Assembly: GCA_903862955.1 (NCBI GenBank)
Contig: CAIPAH010000021.1
Span: 1-64,000, forward strand
Source: an uncultured Opitutia bacterium
GTDB taxonomy: Bacteria > Verrucomicrobiota > Verrucomicrobiia > Opitutales > Opitutaceae
DNA: 64,000 nt
Reading direction: 5' to 3'
Below, in pieces: positions 61,248-64,000 of this stretch. Position 1 is the stretch's first letter; each line of letters opens with the position of its first letter. The notes beneath the pieces were generated by a model. The model had not been told where the DNA came from and made no database searches. It saw only the letters and a program-made list of their open reading frames with translations. The position numbers and the translations under genes are program-made.

Positions 61248-62053
61248 ATGGCGTACTCCTCCGGCGCCGCCGCGCTGCCCTTCAGCGCGGCCGTGACCTC
61301 CGTGGCATGGCGCGCCAGCTCCACGCTGTTGATGTCGCGCAGCCGTGGCAGCGGGATGGCGAACTGCCCGCAGATGCGCCCGGGATGCGGGGAAAACAGC
61401 GCGACCCGGTCGCCCAGGCACGCGGCCTCGCGGACATTGTGGGTCACGAAGACGATCGTCTTGCGGTGCTCCTGCCAGATGCGCTGCAGGTCGCCGTAAA
61501 GCTGCTCCCGCGTGAGGGCGTCCAGCGCGGCGAAGGGTTCGTCCATGAGCAGCACGCGCGGGTTGGGCGCAAGGGAGCGGGCCAGCGCCACCCGCTGCTT
61601 CATGCCGCCGGACAGCTCGTGCACGTACGACTTGGGGAACTTCTCGAGGCCCACGAGCTTCAGGTAGAACTGCGCCACCTCGATGCGCTCCGCGCGCGAC
61701 AAGCCGGGCTTCAAGGCCAGACCGAAGAGGACGTTGTCGAGCACGTCCAGCCACGGGAACAGCGCCGCCTCCTGGAACATCACCATCCGGTCGCGGCCCG
61801 GACCGGTGATTGCGATGCCGTCGGTCAGGACCCGGCCTTCATCGGCGCTCTCCAGGCCCGCGATGATATTGAGCAGGGTCGACTTGCCGCAGCCGCTCGG
61901 TCCCACGAGGCAGACGAACTCCCCTTCCCCGATCTCCAGCGACACGTTGTCGAGCGCATGCACCGTGCGCCCGCCGGAGCGGAAGCGCTTGCTCACGCCC
62001 TGGACGGACAGCTTCGAGGGCGTCGCATTCTGGAGTTCGGAGGAAAGGGTCAT
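61244..62053 (-). CDS. ABC importer ATPase (SsuB/TauB/NrtD type)
   Basis: The 269-residue ATPase has Walker A GPSGCGKST, the Q-loop MFQEAALFPWLDV, signature LSGGMKQRVALARS, Walker B VLLMDEPFAALD and the H-loop FVTHNVREA. The Q-loop form and the length fit the sulfonate/nitrate/taurine group. Four-base overlaps join it to the genes on both sides. Confidence 0.93.
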   Translation of the reverse strand: MTLSSELQNATPSKLSVQGVSKRFRSGGRTVHALDNVSLEIGEGEFVCLVGPSGCGKSTLLNIIAGLESADEGRVLTDGIAITGPGRDRMVMFQEAALFPWLDVLDNVLFGLALKPGLSRAERIEVAQFYLKLVGLEKFPKSYVHELSGGMKQRVALARSLAPNPRVLLMDEPFAALDALTREQLYGDLQRIWQEHRKTIVFVTHNVREAACLGDRVALFSPHPGRICGQFAIPLPRLRDINSVELARHATEVTAALKGSAAAPEEYAI

Positions 62054-63006
62054 GGCGAGCGCTGAAACAAGCGGTCGAGCGGAAGCGCGTTTCTCAGGAA
62101 ACCCACGTTTTGGGCGTCCGTCACGACTGAAGCGAGCTGCGCCGGCGTCACCTGGTCGGTAAACCGGAGCCGCCGCCAGGCGCTGGCCACGAGCGCTGCG
62201 GAGATGTCATGCCTCATCTCCGCCGCCAGCCCCGCACGCACGAGGGCCTGCGCCTCGGCCGGGTGCTGGTGCAGCCAGGCGGTCAGCTCGCCATGGGCGG
62301 CCCGGAATTTCTCCGCCAGAGCCGGGTGGCTGCGCAGAAACCCCGTGCTCGCCACAAGAATCGTGGTCACGGCGTCGGGCTGCTCGACCAGCACATGGCC
62401 GCCGGCCTCCAGCTCCAGCCGCGAGACCCACGGCTCGACCGTCCACACGGCATCGAGCTTGCCCGCCTGGAACAGGGCCAGCTGGTCGGGATTGGCGGTG
62501 GGCAGCACGCTCACATCGCCGCCGGTGAGCGTGATCCGATAACCCTGACGTTGCAGCCAGACCCGTGCCGCGACGTCCTGCGTGTTGCCCAGCTGGGGCG
62601 TGGCAAGGCGCCGGCCCTTCAGGTCGGCGGGCCGGTGGATGCGGTCACCCGCGACGACGAGCGCCGCACCGCCCTCCGCGGCCCCGGCCAGGACGCGGAT
62701 CTCATCACCACCCGAGCGGATGTAGGCGTTAAGCGCGGGATTCGGCCCGACGTAGGTCAGGTCGATGGAGCCGGCGAAGATGGCTTCCATGGCGCTCGGC
62801 CCGGCATTGTAGGCGAACCATTGGATTGTCACGTCCGGTCCGAGCCGCTGCTCGAACCACCCCTGGTGTTCCCGGCTGGTCTGCCGGCCGATCACGCCCT
62901 GGGCATGGGTGACATTTGGAAAATAGCCCACTCGCAGCACGACCCGCTCGGCCGGGGACAGCACGGCCCCGGCGAATATGAGGAGGAGAAATCTCGGTGC
63001 CTTCAT
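62050..63006 (-). CDS. ABC importer substrate-binding protein (sulfonate/nitrate/taurine type)
   Basis: The 318-residue protein has a short signal peptide (FLLLIFAGAVLSPA) and the SsuA/TauA-like fold: RVGYFPNVTHAQGV, QWFAYNAGPSAMEAIFAGSIDLTYVGPNPALNAY split over the ligand pocket, GRRLATPQLGNTQDV and DAVWTVEPWVSRLEL. It should bind a sulfonate or related anion in the periplasm. It lies 36 bases after the Rrf2 gene. No monooxygenase (SsuD or TauD) is nearby. Confidence 0.88.
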   Translation of the reverse strand: MKAPRFLLLIFAGAVLSPAERVVLRVGYFPNVTHAQGVIGRQTSREHQGWFEQRLGPDVTIQWFAYNAGPSAMEAIFAGSIDLTYVGPNPALNAYIRSGGDEIRVLAGAAEGGAALVVAGDRIHRPADLKGRRLATPQLGNTQDVAARVWLQRQGYRITLTGGDVSVLPTANPDQLALFQAGKLDAVWTVEPWVSRLELEAGGHVLVEQPDAVTTILVASTGFLRSHPALAEKFRAAHGELTAWLHQHPAEAQALVRAGLAAEMRHDISAALVASAWRRLRFTDQVTPAQLASVVTDAQNVGFLRNALPLDRLFQRSP

Positions 63007-63042
63007 GGGGTGAGCGCGGATGCGGTCAGGGCTTTCGTCGGA

Positions 63043-63642
63043 TCAAATGGCGTAGTCGCCGAGCAGCTGGTGGAGGACGCCCTCGGTCTCATCCAGCCGC
63101 GAGCGACCCGCGCGGTTCGCGAGCTTGCGGGCATGGCGCGCCGGCAGGCGCACCGGGGCGGCGGCGTTGTCGGCCTCGGGCGAGAACGGCAGCGGCACAT
63201 TGTCGCGACGCAGCTTGCGCAGCGTGACCTCCACGACGTCAGCCAAGGTGTAGCGGTCGAGGATGCCGGCGATCGCGTTGCGCACGTCGAGCATCAGCAT
63301 CCGCAGCCCGCAGTGCGCCTCGTCGGGGCACGTGCATTTCTCGTAGGCGGTCTGACTCACGCAGCCGATCGGGGCGAGCGGGCCGTCAATCAGCCGCACG
63401 ACCTCGCCAATGGTGATCCGCTTGGCGGGCTTCGCGAGCCGGTAGCCGCCGAACTTGCCCCGCGCGCTCACCACCAGCCCGGCCTCCTTCAGGGCCTGCA
63501 TGATCTGCTCCAGGAACTTCACCGGCAGCTGCTCGTTGTCCGCCAGCTCGGTCACCTGCACCAGCGAACGCCCCACCTCCGCCGCAATTCCGAGGTTGAT
63601 CAACGAACGGAGCGCGTATTCGCCCTTTTTGGAGAGTTTCAT
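63043..63642 (-). CDS. Rrf2 family transcriptional regulator with cysteine cluster
   Basis: The 199-residue regulator has an Rrf2 winged helix (LVQVTELADNEQLPVKFLEQ, GLVVSARGKFGGYRLAKPA) and four cysteines, C94, C103, C105 and C111 (GCVSQTAYEKCTCPDEAHC), placed like the iron-sulfur ligands of IscR/NsrR/RirA-type members. CymR, another Rrf2 protein, controls cysteine supply by binding CysK. Here the regulator heads a set ending in cysK, so a sulfur or redox sensor is likely. The region after residue 125 is longer than in IscR. Confidence 0.88.
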   Translation of the reverse strand: MKLSKKGEYALRSLINLGIAAEVGRSLVQVTELADNEQLPVKFLEQIMQALKEAGLVVSARGKFGGYRLAKPAKRITIGEVVRLIDGPLAPIGCVSQTAYEKCTCPDEAHCGLRMLMLDVRNAIAGILDRYTLADVVEVTLRKLRRDNVPLPFSPEADNAAAPVRLPARHARKLANRAGRSRLDETEGVLHQLLGDYAI

Positions 63643-63653
63643 TGGGAACTGAG

Positions 63654-63682
63654 TTAATCTACATTAGAATGGTATAGTTTAA
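63654..63682 (-). promoter_or_regulatory. Candidate Rrf2 operator
   Basis: A 29-base imperfect dyad begins TTAATCTACA and ends TATAGTTTAA; eight of the ten outer positions pair. It is 12 bases upstream of the Rrf2 start on an AT-rich background, fitting autoregulation. Confidence 0.5.
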
Positions 63683-63722
63683 GGCAAGTCCGTATTTTGA
63701 GATTCTTGCGGGATGACACAGA

Positions 63723-63790
63723 AGGAGAAATCCGAAGGTCGAAGCACGAAATCCGATAGAGGCACGAATGCGCTAAGCTCGAAGCAGGCA
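63723..63790. repeat. GAAATCCGAAGGTCGAAGCACGA-type low-complexity stretch
   Basis: Repeated short units (GAAATCCGA at 63727 and 63749, CGAAGCA or CGAAGCACG at 63740 and 63780) make a quasi-tandem region of unknown role in the 298-base gap upstream of the Rrf2 gene. It resembles in style the repeat within the lipoyl gene at 14010. Confidence 0.45.
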
Positions 63791-63850
63791 GGGACCTAGG
63801 CTTGGATTCCCTACCCCCAGCTTTGCTCACGCTCTGTATTTGAGCGAGTT

Positions 63851-63910
63851 GTGGGAGCGAGCTTGCTCGCGACTCAGCGCCCGGAGGGTCGCGAGCAAGC
63901 TCGCTCCCAC
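63851..63910. repeat. Perfect palindrome, GTGGGAGCGAGCTTGCTCGC
   Basis: The arms 63851-63873 and 63888-63910 are perfect 23-base inverted repeats around a 14-base loop. From memory, the arm matches a repetitive extragenic palindrome common in Pseudomonas. It lies in the gap between the partial last gene and the Rrf2 gene. Confidence 0.9.
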
Positions 63911-63940
63911 ATCATACTCCCACAAGACCCCCTGCCCGGC

Positions 63941-64000
63941 CTAGAGCTTCAGCCGCAGGCCATCATAGGCCAGCTTCACGCCGGCGGGCAGGTCGGCCTC
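63941..64000 (-). CDS. C-terminal end of an unidentified protein (partial)
   Basis: The last 19 codons before a TAG stop read EADLPAGVKLAYDGLRLKL in the minus strand. Coding is plausible from the frame's GC-rich third positions and the palindrome just after the stop. The tail resembles those of metallo-hydrolases, but this is too short to assign. Confidence 0.45.
   Translation of the reverse strand, partial: EADLPAGVKLAYDGLRLKL

Noticed and set aside
63643-63940. A small RNA or riboswitch upstream of the Rrf2 gene
   Set aside because: Only a palindrome, a low-complexity stretch and a likely operator were seen; no known fold could be built.

Overview
This 64 kb window is high-GC chromosomal DNA that reads like a Gram-negative bacterium of the Verrucomicrobia, most likely Opitutaceae. 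The reasons are lipid A and Lol genes, a caa3-type cytochrome oxidase cluster, many intracellular glycosidases including DUF4450, GH172 (DUF2961) and GH127 types, repeated phytanoyl-CoA-dioxygenase-like (PhyH) genes, and several families of long palindromes between genes. The taxonomic placement is inferred from gene content and was not computed.

Layout. 1-6.2 kb: a partial AraC regulator, a secreted thioredoxin-like protein, a CcsA/HemX-like membrane protein overlapping hemA, then lpxB and a Gfo/Idh/MocA oxidoreductase on the minus strand. 6.4-8.7 kb: a PhyH dioxygenase, then a visibly AT-richer patch with a HEPN-type gene and an unknown gene, then an EthD-like gene. 8.9-29.7 kb: one long plus-strand carbohydrate locus. 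It has a DeoR regulator with a tandem candidate operator, a class II aldolase homologue, a PfkB kinase, two alpha/alpha-barrel glycosidase-like proteins, a DUF4450 protein, a GH38-like protein without the usual nucleophile, a true GH38 mannosidase, a lyxose-isomerase-like cupin and an aldolase/short-chain-dehydrogenase fusion. Interleaved are a stand-alone lipoyl domain, E1-alpha and E1-beta of a 2-oxoacid dehydrogenase, and a PhyH dioxygenase. No transporter is present and the glycosidases have no evident export signals, so the locus probably handles imported or internal glycans in the cytoplasm.

30-38.6 kb: LolD and a LolC/E-type permease, lysS, an MgtC/DUF4010 membrane protein coupled to an unknown gene, an exported M20 peptidase and a STAND-like ATPase. 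38.7-42.6 kb: a minus-strand set of a beta-propeller glycosidase, GH172 and GH127, suggesting furanoside (arabinose-type) processing. 42.7-48.8 kb: two small exported proteins, lipB, lipA, AMP nucleosidase, an AraC regulator divergent from a PhyH gene, and a MazG-like protein. 48.7-59.1 kb: cytochrome oxidase and its assembly genes (SCO/CusF fusion, a copper-associated membrane protein, ctaA, ctaB, DUF420, a cupredoxin, coxB with fused cytochrome c, coxA, coxC, coxD, ctaG). 59.4-63.7 kb: cysK, a sulfonate/nitrate/taurine-type ABC importer and a four-cysteine Rrf2 regulator, probably a sulfur-supply unit. The window ends in the 3' end of an unidentified minus-strand gene.

The best candidates for something undescribed are the glycan locus with its private lipoyl carrier and split E1 genes, the GH38-like protein with a rebuilt active site, and the nested and modular intergenic palindromes. 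No rRNA, tRNA, CRISPR array, prophage or insertion sequence was seen, and no gene-free stretch exceeds 300 bases.
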